In this document: one piece after another, positions 8,711 to 17,526 of the stretch
How positions within the stretch are numbered: position 1 is the stretch's first letter
Layout: each line of letters opens with the position of its first letter
DNA from: Geodermatophilus ruber
Lineage (GTDB): Bacteria > Actinomycetota > Actinomycetes > Mycobacteriales > Geodermatophilaceae
DNA length: 64,000 nucleotides
Reading direction: 5' to 3'
NCBI RefSeq assembly: GCF_900114385.1
Contig: NZ_FOSW01000003.1
Location: 372,001 to 436,000 of the forward strand
The notes under the pieces: generated by a model
Databases searched by the model: none
The model's input: only the letters and a program-made list of their open reading frames with translations
What the model was told of the DNA's origin: nothing
Position numbers and translations under genes: made by a program

Positions 8711-10059
8711 TGACGACGACGCCGGAGCGCACCGGGCCGGTGCCCCTGGGGATGCCCGTGCAGGCAGCCTTCGACGACCACCGGCCGCCGTCGGCGGAGC
8801 TGGTCGGCGACTGCGTCCACTGCGGCTTCTGCCTGCCGACCTGTCCCACGTACACGCTGTGGGGCGAGGAGATGGACTCCCCCCGCGGGCGCGTCTACCT
8901 GATGAAGTCGGGGCTCGAGGGCGAGCCGATGACCGACGCGATGGTGCAGCACTTCGACGCCTGCCTGGGCTGCATGGCCTGCGTGACGGCCTGCCCCTCG
9001 GGTGTCCAGTACGACCGGCTGATCGAAGCCACCCGCGCGCAGGTGGAACGCCGGCACGACCGGCCGCGCAGCGACAGGGCGCTGCGGGCGACGATCTTCG
9101 CCCTGTTCCCGCACAAGCGTCGGCTGCGGCTGATGCGCGGGCCGCTGCGCGCCTACCAGGCCACCGGCCTGCAGCGTCTGGTGCGGCGCAGCCGCGCCCT
9201 GGAGCGCATCGCGCCCCGGCTGGCCGCGATGGCCGACCTCGCGCCGCCGCTGACCAGACCGGAGCGGCTGCCAGGCCGGATCCCCGCGCTCGGGCGGCGA
9301 CGGGCCGTGGTCGGTCTGCTCACCGGGTGCGTGCAGGGGGAATTCTTCCCCGGGGTCAACGCCGCGACGGCGCGAGTGCTGGCCGCCGAGGGCTGCGACG
9401 TCATCGTGCCCCCACGCCAGGGCTGCTGCGGCGCCCTCTCGGTGCACAACGGCCGGGAGGAGGAGGCGAAGCGCTACGCCCGGCGCACGATCGACGTCTT
9501 CGAGGCCGCCGGGGTGGACGCGGTCGTGGTGAACGCGGCCGGGTGCGGGTCGAGCATGAAGGAGTACGCCGACCTGCTCGCGGACGACCCCGGCTACGCC
9601 GAGCGGGCCCGCGCGTTCGCCGGCCGCGTGCGCGACGTCTCCGAGTTCCTGGCGGAGCTGGGTCCGGTGGCCGAGCGCCACCCCCTCGAGGTGAGCGTGG
9701 CCTACCACGACGCCTGCCACCTCGGGCACGCCCAGGGCGTGCGCGCCCAGCCCCGCGCCCTCCTGCGGGACATCCCCGGACTCCAGCTGCGGGAGATCCC
9801 CGAGGCCGAGCTGTGCTGCGGCTCGGCCGGCATCTGGAACGTCCTCTTCCCCGAGCCCGCCCGGGAGCTCGGCGACCGCAAGGCCCGCAACATCGCCTCG
9901 ACCGGCGCCTCGCTGCTGGTCACGGCCAACCCCGGGTGCCTGATGCAGGTGGCGTCGGCACTGCAACGGCAGGGCGCGCGGATCGCCATGGCCCACACGA
10001 TCGAGGTGCTCGACGCGTCGATCCGCGGCCTGCCCGTCTCCGCGCTCGCCGTCCCCTGA
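8710..10059 (+). CDS. glcF: Glycolate oxidase iron-sulfur subunit GlcF
   Basis: This 449-aa subunit starts at ATG 8710, overlapping the glcE stop. It carries two ferredoxin-type [4Fe-4S] motifs, CVHCGFCLPTCPTY (about residues 37-50) and CLGCMACVTACPSG (about 87-100). Two CCG domains follow, with QGCCGALSVHNG and AELCCGSAGIWN, which is the usual GlcF architecture. It passes electrons from the FAD subunits to the respiratory chain, probably at the membrane face. The three subunits form an unbroken overlapping transcription unit. Confidence 0.94.
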   Translation: MTTTPERTGPVPLGMPVQAAFDDHRPPSAELVGDCVHCGFCLPTCPTYTLWGEEMDSPRGRVYLMKSGLEGEPMTDAMVQHFDACLGCMACVTACPSGVQYDRLIEATRAQVERRHDRPRSDRALRATIFALFPHKRRLRLMRGPLRAYQATGLQRLVRRSRALERIAPRLAAMADLAPPLTRPERLPGRIPALGRRRAVVGLLTGCVQGEFFPGVNAATARVLAAEGCDVIVPPRQGCCGALSVHNGREEEAKRYARRTIDVFEAAGVDAVVVNAAGCGSSMKEYADLLADDPGYAERARAFAGRVRDVSEFLAELGPVAERHPLEVSVAYHDACHLGHAQGVRAQPRALLRDIPGLQLREIPEAELCCGSAGIWNVLFPEPARELGDRKARNIASTGASLLVTANPGCLMQVASALQRQGARIAMAHTIEVLDASIRGLPVSALAVP

Positions 10060-10091
10060 CGTCATCCGCCGAGTACGTCCCGCCGCACCAG

Positions 10092-10130
10092 TCCGCCGGG
10101 CGGGCCTCCGCCGGGCGGGCCTCCGCCGGG
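10092..10130 (+). repeat. 15-bp tandem repeat, 2.6 copies
   Basis: The unit TCCGCCGGGCGGGCC occurs twice in full (10092-10106, 10107-10121) and once in part (10122-10130) between glcF and the permease gene. It is very GC-rich and could form alternative hairpins in the leader of the permease message, but nothing shows a function. Simple slippage is the likeliest origin. Confidence 0.8.
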
Positions 10131-10152
10131 ACCTCAACGCCGAGGAGAGCGC

Positions 10153-11919
10153 GTGTTCGAGCAGGTGAAGAACCCCGTCGCGGGATCACTCGCACTGAGC
10201 GCCCTGTGCGCCGCCGTCCCCCTGATCACCCTGTTCGTGCTCCTGGGAGTGCTCCGGATCAAGGCCTGGCTGGCCGGCCTGATCTCCCTGGGGGTGGCCC
10301 TGGTCATGGCGATCGTGGCCTTCCGCATGCCGGTGGGGCAGGCCCTGCTCTCCGCCACGGAGGGTGCGGCCTTCGGCTTCTTCCCGATCCTCTGGATCGT
10401 CATCAACGCCATCTGGGTCTACAACCTGACCGTCGCCACCGGGCACTTCGACGTCCTGCGGCGCTCGTTCGAGAAGGTCAGCCCCGACCAGCGGATCCAG
10501 GCGATCATCATCGCGTTCTGCTTCGGCGCGCTGCTCGAGGCGCTGGCCGGCTTCGGCACGCCGGTGGCCATCACCGTCGTCATGCTGATGGCCCTGGGCT
10601 TCCAGCCGATCAAGGCGGCGGCCGTGGCGCTCATCGCCAACACCGCACCGGTCGCCTTCGGGGCCCTGGCGACGCCGATCGTGACGCTGGCGACCGTGAC
10701 GTCCGGGGTCAACGACGACGCCCGCCTGACCGTGGACACCCTCGGCGCCATGGTGGGGCGGCAGACCCCGATCCTCGCCGCGGTCGTCCCGCTGGTCCTC
10801 GTGTTCGTCGTGGACGGCCGGCGCGGGCTCCGGGAGACCTGGCTGCCCGCCCTGACGGCGGGCATCTCCTTCGGGCTGGCGCAGTACGTCGCCGCCAACT
10901 TCATCTCGGTGCCCCTGACCGACATCATCGCGGCGCTGGTGTCGGCGGCCGCGGTGGTCGCGGTCGTCCGCCTGCGCCGCGGGGTGCCCGCCGGGGCGGC
11001 TGCACCCGTGACGACCTCCGCGGCGGCGGGCGGGCGTGGGACGGCCCCCGGCCGGCCCGGGGCCACGGCCGGTGAGGAGCTGGGAGACGCGCCGGGGCGC
11101 CAGGATCGACGCGACGACGCCGCCCCGGCGAGCAGGGCGGGCTCGGGCACCGGGGACGCCGTCGAGGACAGCCGTGCGGAGGTCGTGAAGGCCTACGCCC
11201 CCTACGGGATCATCATCGTGATCTTCGCGCTGGCGAACCTGGGCCCGGTGAAGGCGGCCCTGGCCGAGGAGCCCTGGACCTACGTCTTCCAGTGGCCCGG
11301 GCTGAACGTCTTCGCCGCAGGTTCGGACGAGGAGGTCGCCTCGACCACGTACATGTTCAACTGGCTGCCGGCCGCGGGCACGTTGATGATCCTCGCCGGC
11401 ATCCTGACCGCGCTGGTCCTGCGGATCTCGCCCAGGAGGGCTCTGCGCGCCTACGCCGAGACCTACGTCGAGCTGCGCTGGGCCATCGCGACCGTCATGG
11501 CCGTGCTCGCGCTGGCCTACGTCATGAACCAGTCCGGCCAGACCGGGACGCTGGGCGCGGCCCTGGCCCAGACCGGGTCCTTCTTCGTCTTCCTCTCCCC
11601 CATCCTCGGCTGGATCGGCGTGGCGGTGACCGGTTCGGACACCTCGGCCAACGCCCTCTTCGGCGCCCTGCAGGTGCAGACGGCGGCCGGCGCGGGCCTG
11701 GACCCCGTGCTGCTGGCGGCCGCCAACTCCTCCGGCGGTGTCCTGGGCAAGATGGTCAGCCCGCAGAACCTGGCCATCGCCGCGGCCGCGGTCGGCATGG
11801 CCGGCCGGGAGGGCGACCTGTTCCGCAAGGTGTTCGGCTGGAGCATCGGGCTCCTGCTGCTCATGTGTGTGATCGTCGTGCTGCAGGCGTCGCCGGTGCT
11901 CAGCTGGATGGTGCCCTGA
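10153..11919 (+). CDS. lctP: LctP-family lactate/glycolate permease
   Basis: A 588-aa integral membrane protein of the L-lactate permease (LldP/GlcA) family, starting at GTG 10153 behind GAGGAGAGC. Family blocks are AAFGFFPILWIVINAIWVYNL, the FCFGALLEALAGFGTPVAI motif, VALIANTAPVAFGA and, near the C-terminus, the TGSDTSANALFGALQ and NSSGGVLGKMVSPQN blocks. About 12-14 hydrophobic helices are present. It probably imports glycolate (GlcA role) or lactate by H+ symport, supplying the adjacent GlcDEF. One oddity is a hydrophilic, Ala/Gly/Arg-rich insertion of roughly 80 residues (about 278-355) in a loop between helices, richer in low-complexity sequence than the rest. Confidence 0.92.
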   Translation: MFEQVKNPVAGSLALSALCAAVPLITLFVLLGVLRIKAWLAGLISLGVALVMAIVAFRMPVGQALLSATEGAAFGFFPILWIVINAIWVYNLTVATGHFDVLRRSFEKVSPDQRIQAIIIAFCFGALLEALAGFGTPVAITVVMLMALGFQPIKAAAVALIANTAPVAFGALATPIVTLATVTSGVNDDARLTVDTLGAMVGRQTPILAAVVPLVLVFVVDGRRGLRETWLPALTAGISFGLAQYVAANFISVPLTDIIAALVSAAAVVAVVRLRRGVPAGAAAPVTTSAAAGGRGTAPGRPGATAGEELGDAPGRQDRRDDAAPASRAGSGTGDAVEDSRAEVVKAYAPYGIIIVIFALANLGPVKAALAEEPWTYVFQWPGLNVFAAGSDEEVASTTYMFNWLPAAGTLMILAGILTALVLRISPRRALRAYAETYVELRWAIATVMAVLALAYVMNQSGQTGTLGAALAQTGSFFVFLSPILGWIGVAVTGSDTSANALFGALQVQTAAGAGLDPVLLAAANSSGGVLGKMVSPQNLAIAAAAVGMAGREGDLFRKVFGWSIGLLLLMCVIVVLQASPVLSWMVP

Positions 11920-12129
11920 CCGCCCTCGAGACCGCCGGGGCGGAAACGACGGCCGCGGTCCATCCACGCCCCGCCGGCCGGCCCGAGCGACCAACGACGG
12001 TCATCGTCGGCCGGCGTGGACCGCGGGTGATCGTGCTCGGGCGTCGTCGGTGAGGGACGCCGGCCCGGATGACGCGCGTCGGGCGGGTCGGCGGCGGGCG
12101 CGGGGACCGCCGCCGACCCGGTGGAGAGG

Positions 12130-12888
12130 TCAGCGGTGCAGGATGCCGCCGTTGACGCTGATCGTCTGGCCGGTGACCCACCGGCTGTCGTCGGAGAGCA
12201 GGAAGGCGACCACCCCCACCATGTCCTCCGGTCCGGCGTCGCGGTGCAGGGCCTGGGCCGCGTGCATCGACTTCTTCTGCTCGGGCGTGACGGTGCCGCG
12301 CGGGACCTCCGTGTAGGTCGCCCCCGGCGAGAGGGAGTTGACCCGGATGTCGTCGCCGCCGAGCTCGTGGGCCATCGAGTGCGTCATGCCGGCGACGCCG
12401 GCCTTGCTCGCGATGTAGTGCAGATAGCCGGGCCGGCCCAGCCACACGGCGTCGGAGCCCACGTTGACCACGCTGGCACCGTGCGCCGCACGCAGCGCCG
12501 GCAGGAGGGCGCTGGTCACCAGCCAGGGCCCGCGCAGGTTGACCGCCATGAGCCGGTCCCACTCCTCGACCGGGATCTCCCAGAACGGCCGCATGGTGAT
12601 CGTGGAGAAGATCGCGGCGTTGTTCACCAGGCCGTGGACGGCGCCGAACTCCTCGACAACGGCCTCGGCGAGCCGGGCGCACGAGGCCGGGTCGGACACG
12701 TCGAGCCGACGGGCCCGCGCGGTCCCGCCCGCCTCCCCGATCTCAGCGGCGACCTTCTCCACCGCCTGCTCGTTGACATCGGCAAGGACGACGATGCCGC
12801 CGTCCTCGGCGATCCGGTGGGCGTAGGCCCGCCCCAGGCCCTGCCCCGCCCCGGTGACGACGACGGCGCGGCCGTCCAGGCGGCTCAC
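12130..12888 (-). CDS. Short-chain dehydrogenase/reductase
   Basis: This 252-aa SDR starts at GTG 12888, overlapping the stop of the zinc-ribbon gene (GTGA). The NAD(P)-binding motif is TGAGQGLG at residues 12-19; NNAAI and the catalytic Ser (NVGSDAVW region) with YIASK follow near residues 140-155. An acidic residue after the second strand (LADVN) favours NAD+ as cofactor. As the last gene of a carboxylase-like operon it may oxidise a secondary alcohol to the ketone that the HyuA/HyuB-type enzyme carboxylates, or reduce a product; this role is inferred from context only. Confidence 0.85.
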   Translation of the reverse strand: MSRLDGRAVVVTGAGQGLGRAYAHRIAEDGGIVVLADVNEQAVEKVAAEIGEAGGTARARRLDVSDPASCARLAEAVVEEFGAVHGLVNNAAIFSTITMRPFWEIPVEEWDRLMAVNLRGPWLVTSALLPALRAAHGASVVNVGSDAVWLGRPGYLHYIASKAGVAGMTHSMAHELGGDDIRVNSLSPGATYTEVPRGTVTPEQKKSMHAAQALHRDAGPEDMVGVVAFLLSDDSRWVTGQTISVNGGILHR

Positions 12889-13178
12889 CGGCCCACCGCC
12901 AGGTTCCGCGTGCGGAACGACGGCTCGTCGGCCGGCACGATCTCCGCCTGCAGCTGGGTCAGGCACCCCCGGCAGAAGGTCAGCCGGAGCACCACCCGCC
13001 GGTCCGTGAAGTGCGCCGGCTCGGCGCGCACGGACGGACCCGCGTCCTGCGGGTCCCGTTCCCGCACGAGCGCGTCCCGCAGCGGCTCGGCCGCCACACC
13101 CACGGCGGTACCGCAGTGCCGGCAGGCGACCGCGCCGTCGGGTCGCTGCTCCAGGTTGTCGTCGATGTGCACGGTCAT
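12885..13178 (-). CDS. Small zinc-ribbon subunit, acetone/acetophenone carboxylase gamma-like
   Basis: A 97-aa protein starting at ATG 13178, which overlaps the HyuB-like stop (ATGA). It has two Cys pairs, CRHCGT (about residue 23) and CRGCLT (about 76), arranged as a zinc ribbon. Small Cys-rich subunits accompany HyuA/HyuB-type subunits in acetone and acetophenone carboxylases, where they are needed for ATP-dependent ketone carboxylation. The placement between HyuB and the SDR and the strict overlaps support that role. The match is by architecture and context rather than clear sequence identity, so the function remains tentative. Confidence 0.6.
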   Translation of the reverse strand: MTVHIDDNLEQRPDGAVACRHCGTAVGVAAEPLRDALVRERDPQDAGPSVRAEPAHFTDRRVVLRLTFCRGCLTQLQAEIVPADEPSFRTRNLAVGR

Positions 13179-15163
13179 GCCGGGACCTCCTCGTTCTCCA
13201 GACCGGCCCGGCGGCGCCGCAGCGCCGCTCTCCGGTCTCGTGTCGCCGCCTCGACGACGTGGCCGTGCTCGTCGAAGGCCACGCCGTAGACCTCCTCCGC
13301 ACCGCGCCGCGACACCTTGTGCGCGGCGACGTCGGCCGCGACCGCCGCCGGGTCGCGCAGCAGCGGGTCGCCGTAGCCACCTCCGCCCTGCCAGTGCGTG
13401 TAGTAGACGTCGTCCGGTCCCATGCCGGTCTCGAGGTGCACGGGGACCAGTTCTCGCTCGCCGCCCACCTCGTCGAGGGAGGTGGGGATGCGGCCCTGTG
13501 CCAAGGCGTCCCGGATCGCGGTGCTCCGCAGCAGGACGTCGTACTGCGTGCCGGCCGGCAGACCCCCCGACACCCCGGGGGCCAGGGGCAGCGCCTTGCC
13601 GGGAGCCGACACCACCAGGTGGACGCCGCCGACGGGGCTGTCGTACGGGATGAAGCAACTGGAGGCCCCCACGCCGCCGCGGAAGCGGCCCGCTCCCCCG
13701 GAATCGGGCTCCTCCCGGCGCCAGAGGTAGAGCATCGGGAAGGCGAACTCGTTCATCTCGACGTCGGCGACACGGCCCATCGGGATGACCGCCAGCCCGC
13801 CGGTGTCCACACCGTCGGAGTCGGCGCGGGCGCCGAGGCCGCCGGCCATCGAGTCACAGAGCATGGTGACGAAACCGCCGCCGCGCTGGTCGACGCCGGC
13901 GAGCAGGGCGAAGTCCCACGTCCCGCAGCAGGCGCTCATCAGCCGCTGGCGGTGCTCGGGGTGGGAGTCGAGCAGACCGGCCAGGCACTCCGTCGTCACG
14001 TTGGTGGTCGCCCAGGCGGAGGCCACCGAGGCCTTGCCGATGCCCGCCGGGAAGGTGCAGTTGTTGATCGTGCCCGGCTCGCTGACGATGTCCAGGCACC
14101 GGGCGATGCCGCCAGGCGCCCACGGGATGTCGCCGCAGAGCATGGTCAGGACCACCGGCATGATTCCGCCGCGCAGCCCGGTGTACGTGCAGTTGATCAA
14201 CCCGTCGACCTGCGGATCAGTGCCGGTGAAGTCGAAGGTCAGCCGGTCTCCGGTCTTGGTCAGGTTGAGGACGATCTTGTAGATCTCACGGTCACCGGCG
14301 CGGGCCGAGTCCTGGTGCGCCACGGAGCTCCACGACCCGTCGGGCAGCTCGCGCAGCTTGGCCCGCAGCCGAGCCTCGGCGTCGTCCATCGTCCGGCGCA
14401 TGACCGCCTTGACCGTCGCGGCGCCGTACTTCTGGCACAGCGCGCGCAATCGCTCGTGCGCCACGTTGTTGGCGCCGATCTTCGCCCGCAGATCGAGCGC
14501 GACCAGCCGCGGCACCCGCGAGCGGCGCAGGTAGACGTCCTCGATGTCGTCGCGGATCTCGCCACCCTCGACGATCTTCACCGGGGGGATCGGCGTGGAC
14601 TCCCAGAAGACGTCGGTCCCGGCCACCGACCAGCTGCCCGGAGAGACGCCGCCGAGGTCGACCTGGTGGGCGACAGCGCCGGTCCAGCAGAAGATCTCGC
14701 CGTCGACGAACAGCGGGGCGAACAGGCTCACGTCGTTCTGGTGCAGCCCACCGCCGACCCAGGGGTCGTTGCACAGGAACATGTCGCCCGGGCCGATTCC
14801 AGGCCGCCGACAGCGGTTGCGCAGGGTCCAGTTCACGGCCATGTCGAGCGAGGCGGCCAGTTGCGTGTTGTACAGACCGACCTGCACCACCTCGCCGACC
14901 TCGTCCATGATCGCGGCGTCGAAGTCGTTGCAGTCGGTGACCACCACGGAGCCGGACATGCGCTTGAGCGCCTCCCCCATCTCCTCGGTGATCGAGGTGA
15001 GGCGGTGGCGGATGACCTCGTAGGTGAGCGGGTCGACGGCCTCGACCGCGGCCGCGTCGACGTCGTGCAGCCGGACGGCGTCGCTGACCGCGCGGCGGGT
15101 CTCCGCCGGCGAGACCGGGCGGTTGGCGAACTCCTCGGAGCCGGCAACGGGGATCACGGGCAT
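13175..15163 (-). CDS. HyuB-like (hydantoinase B/oxoprolinase) carboxylase subunit
   Basis: A 662-aa hydantoinase B-type protein. Recognisable blocks include DPLTYEVIRHRLTSITEEMG, SVVVTDCNDFDAAI, FLCNDPWVGGGLHQNDV, LTFDFTGTDPQVDGLINCTY and the C-terminal DVYYTHWQGGGGYGDPLLRDP. This family works with HyuA-like ATPases on hydantoins, 5-oxoproline, or ketones in acetone/acetophenone carboxylases. No hydantoin racemase, permease or carbamoylase lies nearby, whereas a small zinc protein, an SDR and an aldehyde dehydrogenase do, so ketone carboxylation is favoured over hydantoin hydrolysis. It lies 12 bp downstream of the HyuA-like gene. Confidence 0.88.
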   Translation of the reverse strand: MPVIPVAGSEEFANRPVSPAETRRAVSDAVRLHDVDAAAVEAVDPLTYEVIRHRLTSITEEMGEALKRMSGSVVVTDCNDFDAAIMDEVGEVVQVGLYNTQLAASLDMAVNWTLRNRCRRPGIGPGDMFLCNDPWVGGGLHQNDVSLFAPLFVDGEIFCWTGAVAHQVDLGGVSPGSWSVAGTDVFWESTPIPPVKIVEGGEIRDDIEDVYLRRSRVPRLVALDLRAKIGANNVAHERLRALCQKYGAATVKAVMRRTMDDAEARLRAKLRELPDGSWSSVAHQDSARAGDREIYKIVLNLTKTGDRLTFDFTGTDPQVDGLINCTYTGLRGGIMPVVLTMLCGDIPWAPGGIARCLDIVSEPGTINNCTFPAGIGKASVASAWATTNVTTECLAGLLDSHPEHRQRLMSACCGTWDFALLAGVDQRGGGFVTMLCDSMAGGLGARADSDGVDTGGLAVIPMGRVADVEMNEFAFPMLYLWRREEPDSGGAGRFRGGVGASSCFIPYDSPVGGVHLVVSAPGKALPLAPGVSGGLPAGTQYDVLLRSTAIRDALAQGRIPTSLDEVGGERELVPVHLETGMGPDDVYYTHWQGGGGYGDPLLRDPAAVAADVAAHKVSRRGAEEVYGVAFDEHGHVVEAATRDRRAALRRRRAGLENEEVPA

Positions 15164-15175
15164 CTGGGTCTCCGA

Positions 15176-17275
15176 TCAGGCCTGCGTGTAGCGGATGACG
15201 AGGTTGCCGAGGTGGTCGACGCGACCGACGCAGCCCTCGGGGAGCGCGACGGTGGTCGTCGGGGCCTCGACCACGGCGGGGCCCTTGAGCTCGTGGCCGG
15301 CGGCCAGGTCGCGGTAGTCGTAGATCGCGGCGTCCTGCCAGCCGTGCCGGGGGTCGAGGAAGACCCTGCGGCTGCTGGTCGGCCGCGGATCCCCCTCGGC
15401 CGGCGGGACCTCGGCCAGCCGCGGGCGGATGGACAGCCCGCCGACCGCGCGCGTGCGGTAGGTGATCAGCTGCAGGCCGGCCTCGGAGAAGCCGGCCCCC
15501 TTGCCGTAGAGCCGCTCGTAGAGCTCGCCGAAGGCTGCGCCGACCGTCTCGAGGCCGGCCTCGTCGAGCTCCTCGGACGGCACGGGCGTCTCGACCTCGG
15601 CCAGCTGCATCGTGTAGCGGATGTCGGCCTCATTGCGGTATCCGACGCTGGCGAACTTCAGGCCCTGCTCCGACAGCTGCGCATCCAACTCCCGCCGGAG
15701 CTGCCCGAACGCGGCGTTGAACGTCTCCGGCGGCGGCGGGAAGTTGGTCGGCGAGGACAGTTCCGCGGTCAGCACGATGTCGGAGGCAGCGAGCCCGTAC
15801 GCGGAGAACACCGCCGCGGTCGGGCCGAGCGGCACGACCACCTCGCCGATCTCCAGGTCGGCGGCGTAACTGGCGCAGTGCATCGGGGCGGCGCCGCCGA
15901 AGGCGTAGAGCACGAAGTCGCGGGGGTCCTGGCCGGAGGTGACGACGACCTTGCGGACCAGGTCCGCGGTCTGGGCGTTCTGGATCGCGTAGACCGCCGC
16001 GGCTGCGTCGTCCATCGACATGCCGAGCGGCTCGGCGATGTGCGTGCGCACCGCCTCCTCGGCCAGCTCCCGCGACAACTTCTTCCGGCCACCGAGGAAG
16101 TTGTCGGGGTTGATGATGCCCAGCAGGAGGTCGACGTCGGTGACCGTCGGCTCGGTGCCCCCCTCGCCGTAGCAGGCCGGCCCGGGCCGCGCGCCGGCGC
16201 TGCGCGGGCCGACGCGCAGGTTGTGGCCGGCGTCGAGCCAGGCGATCGCCCCGCCCCCGGCGCCGATGGTGTGGACGTCGACCATGGGCACGCTGAGCTG
16301 ATACTGGTTGAGCACCGTCGAGGTGGTCGAGACCGGCTCTCCGTCGACCACCAGGCCTGCGAGGAACGTCGTGCCGCCCATGTCGGTGGAGATGACGTTG
16401 CGGTGGCCGAGCTCGCCGGCCAGCCGCATGCACCCCACGACTCCGCCGGTGAGGACCGACCCGATCGTGGTGATCGCCCGGGCCGGCGCGGCCCCCGAGT
16501 CGACGCACCCGCCGGACCCCTGCATCACCAGCAGGGAGCCCGAGAAGCCGCGGGCGCGCAGCTCGGCTTCCAGCGGTTGCAGGTAGTCCCGCAGCCGCGG
16601 GCCGACCTGCGTGTTCATGATCGTGGTCGCGCTGCGGGCGTACTCGCGGATGCGAGGGCTGACGTCGCTGGAGAGCGCGACGTACAGGCCGGCGGCCTCC
16701 TCGGCGATGATCTCGCCCACGCGCTGCTCGTGCGCCGGGTTGCGGAAGCTCCACAGCAGGCTGACCGCGATCGCCTGTGCCCCGGCGTCGACCAGCTCCC
16801 GGACCGCGCGCCGGGCACCCTCCTCGTCCAGCGGTACCACCACGGCGCCCTTGTGGTCGACGCGCTCGTCGATCTCCCTGATGAGCTGCGGCGGGACCAG
16901 GGCGGCCGGCTTGTTGGTGCGCACCATGTCCTGCACCTCGTCCGCCCCCAGCCCGGCGTACCGGCCCTCGAGGTTCATGATCGAGATCGAGTCGGCGTGC
17001 CCACGCGTGGTGAGGAACCCGACCGTGGCCACGTCGCCGGTGACGAGCGCGTTCAGCGTCGACGTCGTCCCATGGACGATGTAGTCGGTGTCCGCGAGCA
17101 GCGAGCGGGTGTCGGTCTCGAGCGCGGCGGCAAGCTCGTCGAGCACCGCCAGGAAGCCCTGGGAGAAGTCTGGCGGCGTCGACGGGGTCTTCACCCCGGC
17201 CACCCGTCCTGTCTCGTCCGCCGCGAACGCGTCGGTGAACGTGCCGCCGATGTCGATCCCGATGACGTGTGCCAT
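15176..17275 (-). CDS. HyuA-like ATP-dependent carboxylase/hydantoinase subunit
   Basis: A 699-aa hydantoinase A/oxoprolinase-family protein. ATG 17275 begins MAHVIGIDIGGTFTDAF, the ASKHA-fold phosphate-binding motif of the family; frames extending upstream of it lack homology. Further blocks are VHGTTSTLNALVTGD, the STDMGGTTFLAGLV phosphate-2 motif, GAGGGAIAW, RPGPACYGEGGTEPTVTDVDLLLG and FGGAAPMH. It should hydrolyse ATP to activate the substrate while HyuB completes the reaction. The protein is close in size to the ATPase subunits of ketone carboxylases. It heads the hyuA-hyuB-zinc-SDR string; 251 bp separate it from the upstream aldehyde dehydrogenase, so it may have its own promoter there. 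Confidence 0.9.
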   Translation of the reverse strand: MAHVIGIDIGGTFTDAFAADETGRVAGVKTPSTPPDFSQGFLAVLDELAAALETDTRSLLADTDYIVHGTTSTLNALVTGDVATVGFLTTRGHADSISIMNLEGRYAGLGADEVQDMVRTNKPAALVPPQLIREIDERVDHKGAVVVPLDEEGARRAVRELVDAGAQAIAVSLLWSFRNPAHEQRVGEIIAEEAAGLYVALSSDVSPRIREYARSATTIMNTQVGPRLRDYLQPLEAELRARGFSGSLLVMQGSGGCVDSGAAPARAITTIGSVLTGGVVGCMRLAGELGHRNVISTDMGGTTFLAGLVVDGEPVSTTSTVLNQYQLSVPMVDVHTIGAGGGAIAWLDAGHNLRVGPRSAGARPGPACYGEGGTEPTVTDVDLLLGIINPDNFLGGRKKLSRELAEEAVRTHIAEPLGMSMDDAAAAVYAIQNAQTADLVRKVVVTSGQDPRDFVLYAFGGAAPMHCASYAADLEIGEVVVPLGPTAAVFSAYGLAASDIVLTAELSSPTNFPPPPETFNAAFGQLRRELDAQLSEQGLKFASVGYRNEADIRYTMQLAEVETPVPSEELDEAGLETVGAAFGELYERLYGKGAGFSEAGLQLITYRTRAVGGLSIRPRLAEVPPAEGDPRPTSSRRVFLDPRHGWQDAAIYDYRDLAAGHELKGPAVVEAPTTTVALPEGCVGRVDHLGNLVIRYTQA

Positions 17276-17526
17276 GGCGCCCCCTGGGCTGAAGTGGCCT
17301 GACCTCGCGGAAATGAGCAGTGGCCCACGTGATGTGACGCGGGCCACTGCACTGAAGCAGAACGCCAGCCTGCTGTCCAGAGAACCGTTCCGTGCTTCAG
17401 AAGGCGAGACAGGCACTCGCTGCGCCGCCCGATCTCCGCCGCGTCGGGCGGCTGCTCGGCAGGTGCCGCGCTGTCCGGGGAGAGCCGTTCGGGTGGCCAC
17501 TCCCCTGCTGCCGGGGCGACGACGGA

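Noticed and set aside
10092-10130. CRISPR-like repeat
   Set aside because: Units are directly adjacent with no spacers and only 2.6 copies.
11995-12009. Terminator between the permease and the SDR gene
   Set aside because: Only a 5-bp stem (CGACG/CGTCG) is present; too weak to call, though some terminator is expected in this convergent 210-bp gap.
12885-17275. Hydantoinase or 5-oxoprolinase operon
   Set aside because: No racemase, carbamoylase or hydantoin permease nearby; the small zinc protein, SDR and aldehyde dehydrogenase fit ketone carboxylation better. Kept only as an alternative.
13259-17302. A 1347-codon open frame on the plus strand opposite the HyuA/HyuB genes
   Set aside because: Same kind of shadow; the minus strand holds two complete conserved proteins with overlapping starts and stops.
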